From Asterionellopsis glacialis (Eukaryota; Bacillariophyta; Plagiogrammaphyceae; Rhaphoneidales; Asterionellopsidaceae), in contig WKLE02000782.1 of assembly GCA_014885115.2 (NCBI GenBank), forward strand, positions 1 through 51,732: a stretch of 51,732 nucleotides of DNA, given 5' to 3'. Within the stretch, counting starts at the first letter, position 1. Each line of letters opens with the position of its first letter. Made by a program: the position numbers and the translations under genes. Shown in pieces: positions 12,367 through 24,235 of the stretch. The notes below the pieces were generated by a model. That model worked only from the letters and a program-made list of their open reading frames with translations. It searched no databases and was not told the origin of the DNA.

Positions 12367-13759
12367 ATAATGCAATGTAGGTGCACACATACAAAATGGG
12401 CACTACCAAATTAATGTAGATCAAAAAGGATTTCTCCATCTTCTACCAACAAAAAGGTAAATATTTCGTAGAGTACGATCTAATGCAAAAGCATTTTTTT
12501 AACGTTAGAAATCAATTATATTTGACCAGACTTTGATGTTTCATGAACAAAGGAGAAGATTTTGTAATTGTATCGTATGCAAGACTTGGCCCCCCTCTTT
12601 AATGGATTAGTATAATATGAATTGGAATACATTTTGTTTGTGTAGCTGTCTTCAATGGAAACAGGATTCCACAGTGAAAAAATGTAGATAGTACATATCT
12701 CAGCTCTCCTTGCAGTTTGACTAATTCAGAAATCTTGAGAACAGTTTCAGTTGCAATCAGGTAATTGGATGATATACATTACATACTAAATTGACTAGAC
12801 CTGTGAATACCACAGCAAGGAAGAGTAAAAATGCTCTGGAATAACAGAAACAAAACAACAAAAATCCTTTTTGGAATATTTCAAGAAAGGAGCACAAAAT
12901 TTTGCACTGAAACAAGTCATTCAGTGGGCAAATCTAGTTTTTGACTGATTATACAATTTTTCAAACCCATGGTAGATTAAGGATCCTATGGATATGAAGT
13001 CTCTTGTCTGCTGTTGTTCTTGTCTTTGTTTATTTTCTTCTAAAGTTTAATCTTGGGCGAACAAAATTGTCTAAGAATTACAAGGGTGAGATGTGGGGTG
13101 CAGAAAGATGCCTCTCTTGGAATTCTATGCACATGCAAATCACCAGAATAGATATTTGTATATCATTGTCGAACACTTGTCAATTTTTCTCAGAGGTTCA
13201 ACTGTTTGTAAATCAATTCTACCCAAATTCTGTTCCAAATTGTGAAGTCTCCAACCAGTCTGAAAAAAATTCTGGTTTGAATCAAAAGTTTGGGTCAACT
13301 GCACTTCACATTCACCATCCTTACATATGTTGCCATATTTGTTCCCTGGTGTTCAGTCCTGCATTGCCTCTGCCAATGAGAAAGAGTTTTTTTTGATGTT
13401 CTGCATAGTTCCTGCTCTCAAACCTTTGAACAACAAACAACAATAGAATTTTTTAGAAACAAGGTGAGAGGCCAAAGAAGAGAAAGAGCTCCAAGTGAAC
13501 TACACTCCCTATAGGACACTTTTGAGGATGGTTGTTGCTTGAACAGACAGACTCCAACTTACCTTTTACTTATATTTTAGGAATGTTTACTTGTTACAAA
13601 ATTGCCAGTTATTCTCTAGATCAAACTAAGCTCATAATTTACATCACCAAATAAAAGTCTTCTTTTCTTTTGTGTGTTGTTTGTTTGATTGTTGTGTTGT
13701 GCCACAGTCAACCTTCACAACATTGGGCATAGTAACATAATTCCCTCTTTCAAAGGTTA
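12367..13759. other. Intergenic, AT-rich, repeat-like
   Basis: No gene is recognised. From about 12.9 kb onwards CpG dinucleotides become very scarce, and the sequence merges into the decayed retrotransposon. Short frames such as 13004-13396 have no domain. Confidence 0.4.
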
Positions 13760-14790
13760 ATAACTTGCAAACATGGAGACCCATTTCTCCTCCACTAAGT
13801 TTCAGAAGAAAGCTCAGGAGTTGAGCCAACAGCAAATTCTACTGAATCCTCCTGCCATTCCCTTCCTTCCAGAAGGTAAAAAAGGAGAGGTCAAAGTCAA
13901 AAGACAATGACAAGGATCTTTACAAGTAAATTGATGTTTGCATTGACCCTTCAGATCAATGCTCTGATCCAGAGACAATTAGAAAAAGGGTCAAGCAATT
14001 TGTAGGTGGAACTCCTGAAGAATAGATCCAGTGGCAAATTGAATTTGCCAAGGTTGAGTGTGACTACCCTTTAAATAAGGCATTTACCAAGACTTCTAAG
14101 GCCCTGACACTTTTGCAAGGTCATGCAAGGCAGCTCTTCTAAGCTGCAAATGCTAACCACCAGAGCAAAACTGCAAATATCAAAAAGCTAAATTGGAAGG
14201 ACCAAGACTCTTTGAACTTGTGTTAAACAATGTGGGAGAGAATTTTTTCTCATCCAAACATGCAGCCAGGCAGTGAAGAACTACCTTTGCTACCACCTGG
14301 CTATGGCAAGTGAGTTTTTGTGAGTTTGTTGCAAGGCTTTGCCAGCTGAATGAATATTTGCCATATTTTCTGATGGATCATTGTGGCAAAAATATTCAAA
14401 AATTTGATGATGACAAACTCATTGATATTCTTGATAGGGCAAAACCACTTGAGTGGCAATCCACCCTTTTAGCTAGCAATCTCAACCCACACAACTTGTT
14501 GTGGGAAGAGTCCATAGACTTTTTCAAGAATTTTGAAGTTTGCAATAACATTGATCATGCACTCTCTAAGTTCAAAAAGCCTGCAAAGCCCAAGGAAGAT
14601 CATCCACAAGGGTGATACAAAGGAAAAAAAATCTGATTGGTCCAATAACAAGCAAGACCATAATGCACATCAGCGCACATGCAAGTGGTGCAGCAACTGT
14701 CATATGAACAACCATTACAACTCCAAATGTACTGCAGACAAATTGAAAGCACAGACTTACAACAATACGAAGATCTACATCAAAGAGTAG
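13760..14790 (+). pseudogene. Decayed LTR-retrotransposon gag
   Basis: A Gag-like reading is spread over at least two frames with several internal stops. The best-preserved part (14310-14615) contains CQLNEYLPYF, KLIDILDRAKPLEWQ and an EESIDFFKNFE block, the style of Gag in diatom LTR elements. A +1 frame change near 14.6 kb leads to a CX2CX4HX4C zinc knuckle (14689-14730, CSNCHMNNHYNSKC). Stops near 14.03 and 14.13 kb (GGTPEE-stop, RQLF-stop) show it is dead. CpG is nearly absent. No protease, reverse transcriptase or integrase is visible, so the internal region is deleted or unrecognisable. Confidence 0.7.
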
Positions 14791-15116
14791 GTGAATGCAA
14801 TGTTCAACTGCTTGAAACTAAAAAAAAATAGTATTAAGAAAAGGAAACATAAATTCCAGTATAATTTGAAGATAACATACCAGACCACTTGTGACAATTG
14901 AGTTTGAGAACCAAGGGTCTTCAACAATGAAAAGAAATCAATGATGACATTTTTGTAAACAATTTGATGGCAATGATAACAACCAAATGAATAATCTGTT
15001 TTGATAGTTCCATATAATAGATGGTGATGTTGCATAGAACTGTTGGAACAGATATTTTCTTTGGTCAACATGGCTATTGTCAAATCATTTACAAAAAAAA
15101 AATGCATTGTGCTAAC

Positions 15117-15142
15117 AACAATTATGAAAAGGGAGTAGACTT
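15117..15142 (+). other. Putative polypurine tract before the LTR
   Basis: GAAAAGGGAGTAG lies directly before the TGTTAG that starts the LTR. The inverted copy at 28.86 kb has GAAAAGGAAGTAG in the same position. The placement suits the plus-strand primer of an LTR element. Confidence 0.45.
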
Positions 15143-15555
15143 TGTTAGAGTGAATAAATTATGAGCTATTTTAAATAGTACTAAAAAACACTTGCCAATC
15201 TGCCGGTTGGTCTTTGACACCTATTTTTTTTTATGTATGGGATCCTACAGATGGTCTACTTAGAGTTTGCATCTGGCAGAGTTTGGTTTTACCATGTTAA
15301 CCAAACTCCTTGATGCAGCCAATGATTGGCCGCCGATTACCTGTTTGGTGTCATGACTGGAGTTGTACTGCCACAGAGTGACAGTGCGCATCACCACATT
15401 CTGATGTGATGCATTACAACCAGAGTTGTGCTGCTGTGGAGTATAACTCCATGTGCTTTGTCTGTGATGTCATTGCATCATGGTACATCTGTACTACAGT
15501 TAATTGATGTCACGCATGTGAGTCATGTCTCGTACATGACTCGCCCCCTACTGCA
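15143..15555 (+). mobile_element. Old 3' LTR of the gag element
   Basis: Proposed limits TGTTAG...TGCA, about 413 bp. It is homologous, in opposite orientation, to 28408-28855: both share GAGTGAATAAATTATGAGC, GGGATCCTAC, CTACTTAGAGTT, AGCCAAT and a final GACTCGCC...CTACTGCA. In this copy sites corresponding to TGACGTCA read TGATGTCA (15465, 15505), as expected after CpG deamination. The boundaries are inferred from the two-copy comparison and the TG...CA rule. Confidence 0.6.
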
Positions 15556-16165
15556 AAAGTCCTCAACAATTTATAGACAGACAGTAGTAGGTCTGTCTGA
15601 CATCATGATTAAGCAAGGTTGCACAAATCTTGAAATGATGGTGGTTGTTAAGCAACATCAAGCTTGCCAAAATAATAGACACTGTTGCTTATTATGGAAG
15701 CAATCTATATAAAAGGAATGGTCTTGTAATGTGTCTGAAATGTACTCATACTCCTCTTTACTTGCATGAAGTAAGAAGTCATTGGTGGATTTATGCATGA
15801 CAACTTGGGTTCCTTTGTAACAGCAGCTGCTACAGAAGCAAGGCTTGCTTATGTTTCTTGTCAGAAACATCTCTTCAATGGTGATGGAAGAGATCAACTT
15901 GCTGAACACACCTCGGCTGGCATCCATTCTCCCATGGACATGTGTAAACCTGTAAACATTTCCATTGCAAGTTTGTGTGCAGGAAGTGTTTCAAGGGTGC
16001 ATTTCCTTCCTATTAAGATCGTATCATAGCTAGGGGGGTAGGGGGTAGTTGCGAAACACTCAAGATATTCTGGAAAGCAGCGGAGATATTGTGACAAAAC
16101 GGTACTGGCTTTAATAGGCAATACGTTGACAGGCGTCGGGAATAGATCTGCTGACTGTTCTGGTG

Positions 16166-17000
16166 GCCGTACCTGTACCGGGTACCCGGTACAGTAAGTG
16201 GTATTTAGGACTAGTCCTATCTGATTTTACCAATCGAAATGTTGTACCGTACACACATTTATGCCTACTCCGTCTGCAGCTCAATGATCCAGAGGCGCCG
16301 GGTTAAAAAAAAGACGACATCGGTCTGCTGTAGTCCAATAAATAATTCCGAAAAATGTTTTTTTCTTTGCAACTACACGACCTGCCGATTGTCTATGATC
16401 CAGAGTCTACGATAGTCCTAGCCAGGTACAAGGTACATAATGTAGATATCACTACCTGTAGTTTCTGTACCGGTACCAGTATTTAGTTTCGGTACCGGTA
16501 CCAGTATTTAGTGGGACTAGAAGGACTACCTGGTACCAGGTACATTTTACAGTACCCGAGGTAGAGGGTACTAGATAGGAGTTACACTTCACCAGTGTAG
16601 TGAGCAATATGAATGAAGTAACAATACAGACAGACACTCAGTACAGGTACTGTATTTGTGTACTTGTTACGTATCCTATGTTTTAGTTTAAGTACCAGGT
16701 AACTGGTACAGGTACATTACCTGTTACCCAGGTAGTAGGTTGTAGGTCCTATTACAAGTTACAAGGCAAGGTTCACTGCGCTGGACCTGCTTGGCTTTCC
16801 ACATCAAAGAAGGTGTCACCATATGTCTGCTACATATTTTGTGTAACCCTACTATCTGAAATATTGCAGACATCAGTCAGTGGAACGCAAAGAAAGAAGG
16901 CATCTTCAATAGGTTTCTGGGTACCCTGTACAGTCAGTCAGTACTGTTAACTGGTAGCACCTAGTACCAGGACCAGGTCCTCCAGTCCTAGGTACTCATA
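16166..17000. repeat. Dense GGTACC / GTAC palindrome field
   Basis: Repeated nested palindromes occur, including TACCGGGTACCCGGTACA near 16180, two successive copies of CGGTACCGGTACCAGTATTTAG-like text at about 16469-16511, CCTGGTACCAGGTACA near 16529-16545, and CCAGGTAACTGGTACAGG near 16693. No reading frame or known element accounts for it. Confidence 0.6.
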
Positions 17001-17223
17001 GATACTTAGGACCTACTCCTTGGGTTCCACAATTCTGCAGATCGTACTTTCTACAGTTTGGTTTACCGACAATTAAGTATTTGTTGCTCATATGAATAAA
17101 TGCATGGGAGCCATTTTTTTGTACCTTGAAGCCCCTGATTTTTGATACACCGAATCTTTGGTATCATCTACTAAAAAAAACTAGGTATTTTCAATAAGAT
17201 ACACGAGGCATTCTGTTCATAGT

Positions 17224-17263
17224 CACTAGTCCTAGGTCCTACTGATAGACTAGGTCCTCTAGT
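17224..17263. repeat. CCTAGG-type palindromic words
   Basis: ACTAGTCCTAGGTCCT followed by GACTAGGTCCTCTAG. Related AGTCCTAGG / CCTAGGAC text appears near 24105, 30145-30180, 41928-41990 and 47377-47391. This is a second palindromic vocabulary beside GGTACC. Confidence 0.5.
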
Positions 17264-17305
17264 GTTTACAGTGCTCAAGTTCTCAAGCTCAATCAAAAGA
17301 TCAAG

Positions 17306-19453
17306 ATGTCAGATCCAATAAGATGCTACACAAGGCAAAACCTAGCTCCCTTCGACCTTCTCGAACATCCAATATGGGTTTTTGATATTGAAAAAAAAGC
17401 AATGTGGTGGGCAAACCCAGCGGCAATCGAAATGTGGAATGCAGATTCCCTAGAATCCTTGCTAAATCGATCCTTCGCTGACGGTATGAGCGAAGCTACC
17501 GAACGAAGATTGGCAGAGTACCTTTGCCTATTCCAAAAGGGGAAAAAAGTGACAGACCAGGTTCGTATTCATTCAGTGTTGTGTTTAGAAGTGACTTCTA
17601 TTTTATTGGAAGGGGTGCGAGACAAAATCAAACGCAGATAGATAGTTGTAACTATATCCAATATCTTATTTTTTCTTTTTGTCAATGTGAAAACGTTTCT
17701 TTTACTTTCCTTTATATAGTGGACCTTTTACCCCAGTGGACGTGGCCCCACAACTGTTTACGTCACGTACTCTGGTATACGAATTGAAGGTGGGAGACTT
17801 GCAATGTTATCTGAAGGAGTTCTGCCAACTGTGAAGGAAGATATTGATCAATCGTCACTTAGAGATGTGGAAATGCTGAGACATTTACCAGTTGCTGCTT
17901 GTCAATTTAATCGTAATGGTGACATTATGCACCAGAATCCCGAAGCACTGCATCTCTTTTCGGGTGATAATCAATCAAAAGATCCCTCCAACGATTCCAC
18001 ACCCTGTGAGTTTTTACGGCGATTTGTAGATAGAAAACTCGGAGTTCACGTTCTCAAGGAGGTTCAAAAAGGTAACGATTATCGCCTGGAAACACAGCAG
18101 TATACAAATAGTGGACGAAAGTGGTTTGCGATTGAAGTTCGCCGCAGCAAGGACCCCATCATAGCAGAAGATGTGATCTTGTATAGCGCAAGAGATATAT
18201 CAGAAGTAATACAAGCTAAAAAGGAGGCAGAAAAACTCAACATTGAAAAATCTGAGTTTATGGCAGTGATGGCTCATGAAATAAGGACACCACTGCACCA
18301 AGTGGTGGGTTTTATTGAGCTACTTGGCCAGACAACGCTTACCAGAGAACAATCAGGATTCGTTACTTTACTGCAAAACTCTGCAATGTCACTTATGAGT
18401 GTAATCAACGACCTTCTAGATTATACCAAACTGGAAGCGGGGAAGATGAATCTGGAGATGATTCCTTTTGACACCAAGGGTGTGGTAGAGGGTTCGCTTG
18501 CCGTTATAGAACCAAAAACGGAAGAGAAAGGAATCTCAATAGAAAGTGAAATCTCTGATATGATTCCCGAAAAGGTTGTGGGAGATCCGAACAGGCTGCG
18601 ACAGATATTATTGAACCTTCTTCAGAATGCTTCTAAATTCACTCATAGCGGTAGCATCACACTGTCAGTGAGGAGATTGGAAGATGACGACAACGGTCGA
18701 GTTGTGCTTCGTTTCGTTGTAGAAGATACTGGAATCGGTATCAGCTGCGAACACCAGAAGCAAATCTTTCAAAAGTATCAGCAAGCGTGCACATCTGTTG
18801 CACGCCAGTTTGGGGGGACTGGTTTAGGATTGGCAATTTGCAAGATTCTTACAGAGTTGATGGGAGGTTCAATAGGAGTAGACAGTGAGCTTGGAAAAGG
18901 AAGTGAGTTCTGGCTTGAGATACCGTTTGACCTACCACCAGAGAGATCGAACACTTTGCCAAACCGTATGAAGAAAGAAGTAATTAGTTCCTCACATTGG
19001 CGTATACTGGTAGCAGAAGACAACAAAGTGAATCAAAAAATGGCAGTTGCAATGTTAAACCGAATGGGTCATGAAGCTGTAGTGGTTGAGAATGGCCAGC
19101 AAGCTTTGGATGAGTTGCAGAATACTGATGCAAAGTATGACTTAGTTTTGATGGATGTTCAAATGCCTGTAATGGATGGAAATGAAGCTACTAAGAGGAT
19201 TCGGGCACAGGGACTGTCGAATAAGATACTTCCAATAGTTGGTTTAACAGCAGACTATCAAAGTGCGGATGAAGATTATTATCGCGATATTGGAATGAAT
19301 GATTGTATAGGGAAACCTGTCCGAATGAAGAACTTGAACGCTGTGATGCACCGTGCAATTGCCGATCGTTCTCTCGGGTCTCTTCACAGCTTCCATCGGA
19401 CCAGTAACCGTTCACTGAATGCAGAAGAAGCTAAAATCCCCGAAGCAGCATAG
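17306..19453 (+). CDS. Cytosolic hybrid histidine kinase with two PAS domains
   Basis: Exons 17306-17560 and 17720-19453, phase 0, with a 159-bp intron (donor GTTCGT); about 662 residues. Removing the intron joins KKVTDQ to WTFYPSGRGPT and completes an N-terminal PAS fold (about 12-115). A second PAS follows (about 130-240, ending YSARDISEVIQ). The H-box MAHEIRTP has the phospho-accepting His at about 271. The ATPase has N-box NLLQNAS, G1 DTGIGIS and G2 GGTGLGLAIC. A C-terminal receiver carries EDN, LMDVQMPVMDG (Asp at about 564), LTA and GKP. All catalytic residues are present. No membrane segment is seen, so it is presumably an intracellular sensor feeding a His-Asp phosphorelay. The ligand is unknown. 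Confidence 0.93.
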
Positions 19454-20858
19454 AAACGAAACGGCTACTACGTGCTTTCAAAATATGACATGCTCTCGTA
19501 GATGGAGACACCATTAAATTAATGTTGTATAATTGTATAATAAATTTCAAAATTCAATATAGCCACACATTTTTCGTACAATTCATACTTGTTTTATTTC
19601 AAAAAAAAATTATGCATTACCTCTTCAGACTTACTGAAAGATTGCTTTACACAGAGTTTTCGGATATGTTACTAACTACAAGTACAGCGATGAAAATGAT
19701 GGACCTGCCTTACACGCATTCTTTTTCTATTTTAAGTTTTTAAGCAGTGCCTTGAACTCTAGAGGACCGAAAATTTTGATAATATACACGCTAGACAGTA
19801 GGTAACCAAAACTATGCTTTTGTTATGCATACACTGTATCAACAATAACTTCTAGATGTCATCTTTACGTAAGGCGAATCTGATGTAAGACCAATACTCG
19901 TAAGTGCAGACTGACCTTAGGGTTTTATCATACCCCATCCCCACTCTACTTGCAGGAAGGCTTACTATCAATTTGATTTAGATTTACTTTTGAAAATCTT
20001 GAAAAGAAGATCTTTTTTTATTTTTGACAAAAAGTTCGAACCCGGCATTTCAGTCCCACAGGACCATCAAGACTGGATTGATAAGTGACACGTACCGATC
20101 GTGATTTCGAGTCGGGTTTTGCCGCTTCCACTATTTTGAGCAAGGCGAAAATGTTTTCATTGAAATATACCAAAAAATCCAGGTATGTGACTTATACCAG
20201 GTACGCGCTTACCTATGCGCAAGTGTTGAATATAAAATATGTATTGTCTCATGGAAAAAGTTGAAAAGGTAGCCAATGAAAGCACAATAAATATTAAAAA
20301 ACGCATGACATATTACTTTTTATGTTTGAATTGGAATTAACGTTAAAAAAGAGTTGAAATTTTCATAATTTATGCACTTACTGTACCAGGTATTTGTAGA
20401 AGATTACTGAAAATATGATGTCATAACGTAGCTGGTCAATGGACACTCTATCCGGCAGACGTTGGAAATATTGGCCCGACACCGCTGGGTGATGATGTCC
20501 TTGATTCGGGCATGCACAGTACGAGGTAGTACTCGTCTACGATGTACCATCTACCATGTACGCGTTGCTGGTTCGTGAATCCTACTACTACCACAACCAC
20601 AAATACGTACGATACCAATACAAGAGCACGCTAGTACGAAGGATATGGAATATGCTTTTTCCGAGGCAAATTTGAAAACCTGCAAAAATAAAAAACCGTC
20701 ATGTATGATATTGATAATCGGTTTCAGCTTGTTCCAACGACACAACCAAAACTTCTTCAAACGGAACGTTTACTAATCGACCCCCAGTGGCTGAAATCCG
20801 TACCAAAAACAACAACAGCATTCGTGAAAGCATCTTTTCCGTAATAAATAACAAGACA
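19454..20858. other. Intergenic
   Basis: AT-rich with scattered GTAC words near 20195, 20385 and 20530-20560. No gene is recognised. Any upstream non-coding or short first exon of the following oxidase-like gene would lie here (acceptor-like TTTCAG at 20722-20727). Confidence 0.4.
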
Positions 20859-23808
20859 ATGGATGAAAGCGATGACGACACCGTGGGTACAAGAGTGTCT
20901 TCAGGTTTGTCAGAACGTAAAAAAAGTGGAATGAATTTCCCAGGTGTTCAGAACCACATGAATTCTCCTACTGTTTACAGCATTAAACAAGATTTGGATT
21001 CTGTTGAACCGGGGATGTATGATGATGTGGAAATCATTACAATCCAGAGCTGCGATGTAGATGAATACCCCGAAGAAGAGACCACCCAGAATAAAGCGAT
21101 TTCTATTTTGAAGAGTCCAAGGGCAAATCTTCCCAAGAGCGATAAATACTTGAATCCGAAAAGTCCAAGTGCTGTTTTTGGCAATGCTAGAGAGTTTGTT
21201 CGCCCTAGTAGGTTTTTTAGACACTTAACTTTCCTCTACTCTGAGAGGAAGCTAGTCACCTTAGTGCTCATTCATTTTGTTGCAACTATGGTAATCTGGA
21301 CGAATTTCTTCCTAATCAAGTTCAATGAACAACAAGGCAAAGTTCCTGAAGGTGCCCCATTCTACTGGTGGAAACGGATGGTTCCACCTCTAGAATTTGG
21401 AGCCATGCATGCAATTCTGTTTCAGATGATGCTCATTCCACTAACGATGTGCAGATATTCCATAGCCACAGCTTCCAATTCTATATTAGATCGGTTCATT
21501 CCATTCAATCGGAGCACGCGTATTCATATCCATTTGGGGTATACCTGGGCTATCATCGTTTTCTTGGCAACTATAGTCTTCTTTACCTTTTTTGGAATGG
21601 TATGCAAAAGCGGCGATCAGAGTTTTTGTGACAAATTCACAAGTGAGATTATGATCACGGGCTACATGATATTTGGAATGTGCATGATCATTGTACTTTC
21701 GTCCATGTTTCGGAATAAAATCCCATACGAAGTCTTTTACGGAATCCACCATTTGGTTTTTATTATGTATGCCATCACTATCTTACACACAGTAAGTAAT
21801 CCAACGCAAAAAAGTCTGCTGCTTTCTGAAAAAGTTCGAAACTAATATGCACTTTGATTTTTGTTGTGTGTGAAAATGTGTAGCTTGATGGTGATAAAGG
21901 GCGCAAGGATCCCAGTAGCCGCAGCCAAACATTCAAGTGGTTCTCTAGCACACTCATGTTTTATTTTTGTGACCGAGCTGCCATGTTTATAAATCACCGT
22001 TACATAGCCAGTATAATGCAGTCAAGATTGGTCAGGAGTAAGCGGAAGGGATCTCGCATGATTATTCTCAAACTTGAACGTCCTTCTCTTTTTCAATTTC
22101 AACCTGGGCAGTTTGCATACCTTCGACTAAAAGAAATCGATGTTCATTGGCATCCTTTTTCAATCGCAAGTGATCCCTCTGCGGAAGATCTCGAGTTCTA
22201 CATTGAAGTAAACGATGACCGCACTTGGACAGGTCAGTTATGGAACATTCTTGCGGGAAAGGTGGATCTGAACCACTCATTTCAGCGTCTATCTCGCAGA
22301 GCTTTCCTCGAATTTGAAATGATGGGACCCTATGGAACTAGACTTGGAAATACTCAAGCATATTCACATGCTATCGTTGTTGGAAGCGGAACAGGTATCG
22401 TACCATGCCTTAGCCAGTACAAAAAACATGTTCGACAGTTGCTCCGCCTTGATCCTGAGAAATACTTTTCAGAACAGGAAGAGATCCACAATCTTGTGCT
22501 CAAGATGGAAAAAGCAAAAGAAGAGAATAAAGGATCTTTGTTAGGTGCAGCTCTTGGTGTCAAATCAATAGCTACTAAAGAAGAAATGAAAGCTTTATCT
22601 GCATCTTTTCACAACAACGAGGAGCGAAACGAAAGGAATGCAAAAGAAATTAGAGACAAAGCAATGAAAGCAGCACTTCCGATTTTTGGCGTGACTTTCC
22701 TCATGATTTTACCAGTCATAGGTGTGACCATGATGGGATTATCACTATCCTTGAACACACTCCCCTTCGAATTGTACAATGGAATGGACGGTATTTTGAA
22801 AACAGGTACTATCATTTTCCAGTTCTTCTTTATGGTAGTGTGCACTTGTTTCTGGGATCGCAATTCCTTGTTCACCTACATTGACATTTGCATGGTTGCC
22901 GCTGCTGGGTTCACTAATTGGTTCTTTTCTTCAAAGGGAATGTGGGGTAACTTTTCCAGTTCTAATCAGGCCTATTACCTCATTATTCTCGGCTACATGA
23001 CGAGTAAGTTACTTCACTCACTTCTTTTTTGAAACCTCATGTTAATTGTGTTTGAGTTTTGCTCACTTTCTCTGCTTTGTCAATGTCACAAAAATTCTTT
23101 AGTGCGACTATGGAATTCCGCCGTAAAACCTCGCCACTGCTCCACAAGAAATGAAGTTGTCAGGAACGGTATAATTGCCATGGACCAGTTGAAGTTTGTA
23201 TGGATTACACGGTCTGCCACAAATGTGTCAAAAATTGCACCGGATATTATTGAACATTACGATGCATTAGTTGAAGCATGGGGAGAAGAACACGCGAGAA
23301 AAGTTTGCCAGGTGTCTTTCTTTATTACTGATCCTGACATCGAAGCCTGCCATAATCTTCAGAATGAACTCGCTCATACATCACTTTGGCGTTCTGGTGC
23401 GTTTCAGTTTTCTCGACCAGACATCAAATCGATTCTAGAAGACCATATGTTGGAGCGTATTTATGATACCAATCGACCAACATCCAATACGTTGCTTGCT
23501 TTTTGTGGGTCCCCTATTTTGTCTCAAGTTATTTCGGAAGCCAAGCTTGGCGTTGATATTTCAACTGTGATCACAGGAAACAAATACCACAACAGTAAGT
23601 TTTTGATGTTGTTGCTGCTTCTTGTCAATTTCCCACGATTCTGCCGGTACATCGATCTAAATTTCACCCCCGCCTTTTTTCTACAGTGGATTTCACATCA
23701 GAGAGCTACGGTGGTTTCAAAAGTAATCCGAAGAAAGCAAAGCAGAATGCGGATCCGATGTCCCCAGCATCCCACGGCAGCGGAGATGGTGAAAAGTTGT
23801 ATATTTAA
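20859..23808 (+). CDS. Ferric-reductase / NADPH-oxidase-like flavocytochrome with inserted membrane helices
   Basis: Four exons, 20859-21791, 21884-23003, 23103-23594 and 23687-23808, all GT-AG; about 888 residues. After a ~130-residue acidic tail comes a ferric-reductase-type membrane domain with RIHIHLGY and YGIHHLVF...ILHT; the latter His pair has NOX spacing. Then the FAD motif HWHPFSIASDP and the first nucleotide-binding motif VVGSGTGIVPC. The NAD domain is then interrupted by roughly 230 residues: a charged KMEKAKEENK region and about four hydrophobic segments. It resumes with LKFVWITRSA, LLAFCGSP and the C-terminal KYHNMDFTSESYGGFK. The frame is open upstream to 20718, so a longer N-terminus with an earlier exon is possible. 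It is likely to move electrons from NAD(P)H through FAD and haem across a membrane; substrate (iron or oxygen) is undecided. Confidence 0.85.
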
Positions 23809-24235
23809 ACAAAAGAATGACATCCCCGCGTGCAGATGCTGAATCTCGCTAATCACTACAAACTGCTGCGCTTTTCCGTGTTAGATTCTCATGCACTCAG
23901 TCGCCTTTAACTCCTAAGACTAGAGGACCAACATACTGTGATGGCATTTAGATAATTTAAAATACTTTTAGAGGCTTTTGTATTATATTTTCTCTATTGC
24001 GCATTTTCAAAAGCAAGTAAGAAGTACTCAGAGACAGGCCCGTTCAACCTTGCTTCTACCATTTTCTCCGTCACTATTTTAGTTAAATAAAGTGGTTCGT
24101 AGTCCTAGAGTAGACTCTAGGACAGTGATACCTAGAGAGTGTTGCAAGTCCGTTCCTCTTGGGGTATCTTTTCCGCATGTAAGATTACTATGTGATAAAT
24201 TGTAGACACTGCAGAAAATACAGTCTCTCCAAGCG
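23809..24235. other. Intergenic between convergent 3' ends
   Basis: 427 bp between the oxidase-like gene and the RING/TRAF gene. It contains one inverted CCTAGAGTAGACTCTAGG palindrome near 24104-24121. No gene is seen. Confidence 0.45.

Larger units (their letters stand above)
15556..17305. other. Intergenic with degraded repeat and palindrome blocks
   Basis: 15.6-16.1 kb has frames on both strands (for example 15658-15927 minus) with no recognisable domain, probably repeat remnants. From about 16.1 kb the DNA changes to a palindrome-rich texture that continues to the histidine kinase start. Confidence 0.4.

Noticed and set aside
20030..20056. GTTCGAACC text resembling a tRNA T-loop
   Set aside because: The flanking bases do not form a T-arm stem and no anticodon or acceptor arm can be built on either strand.
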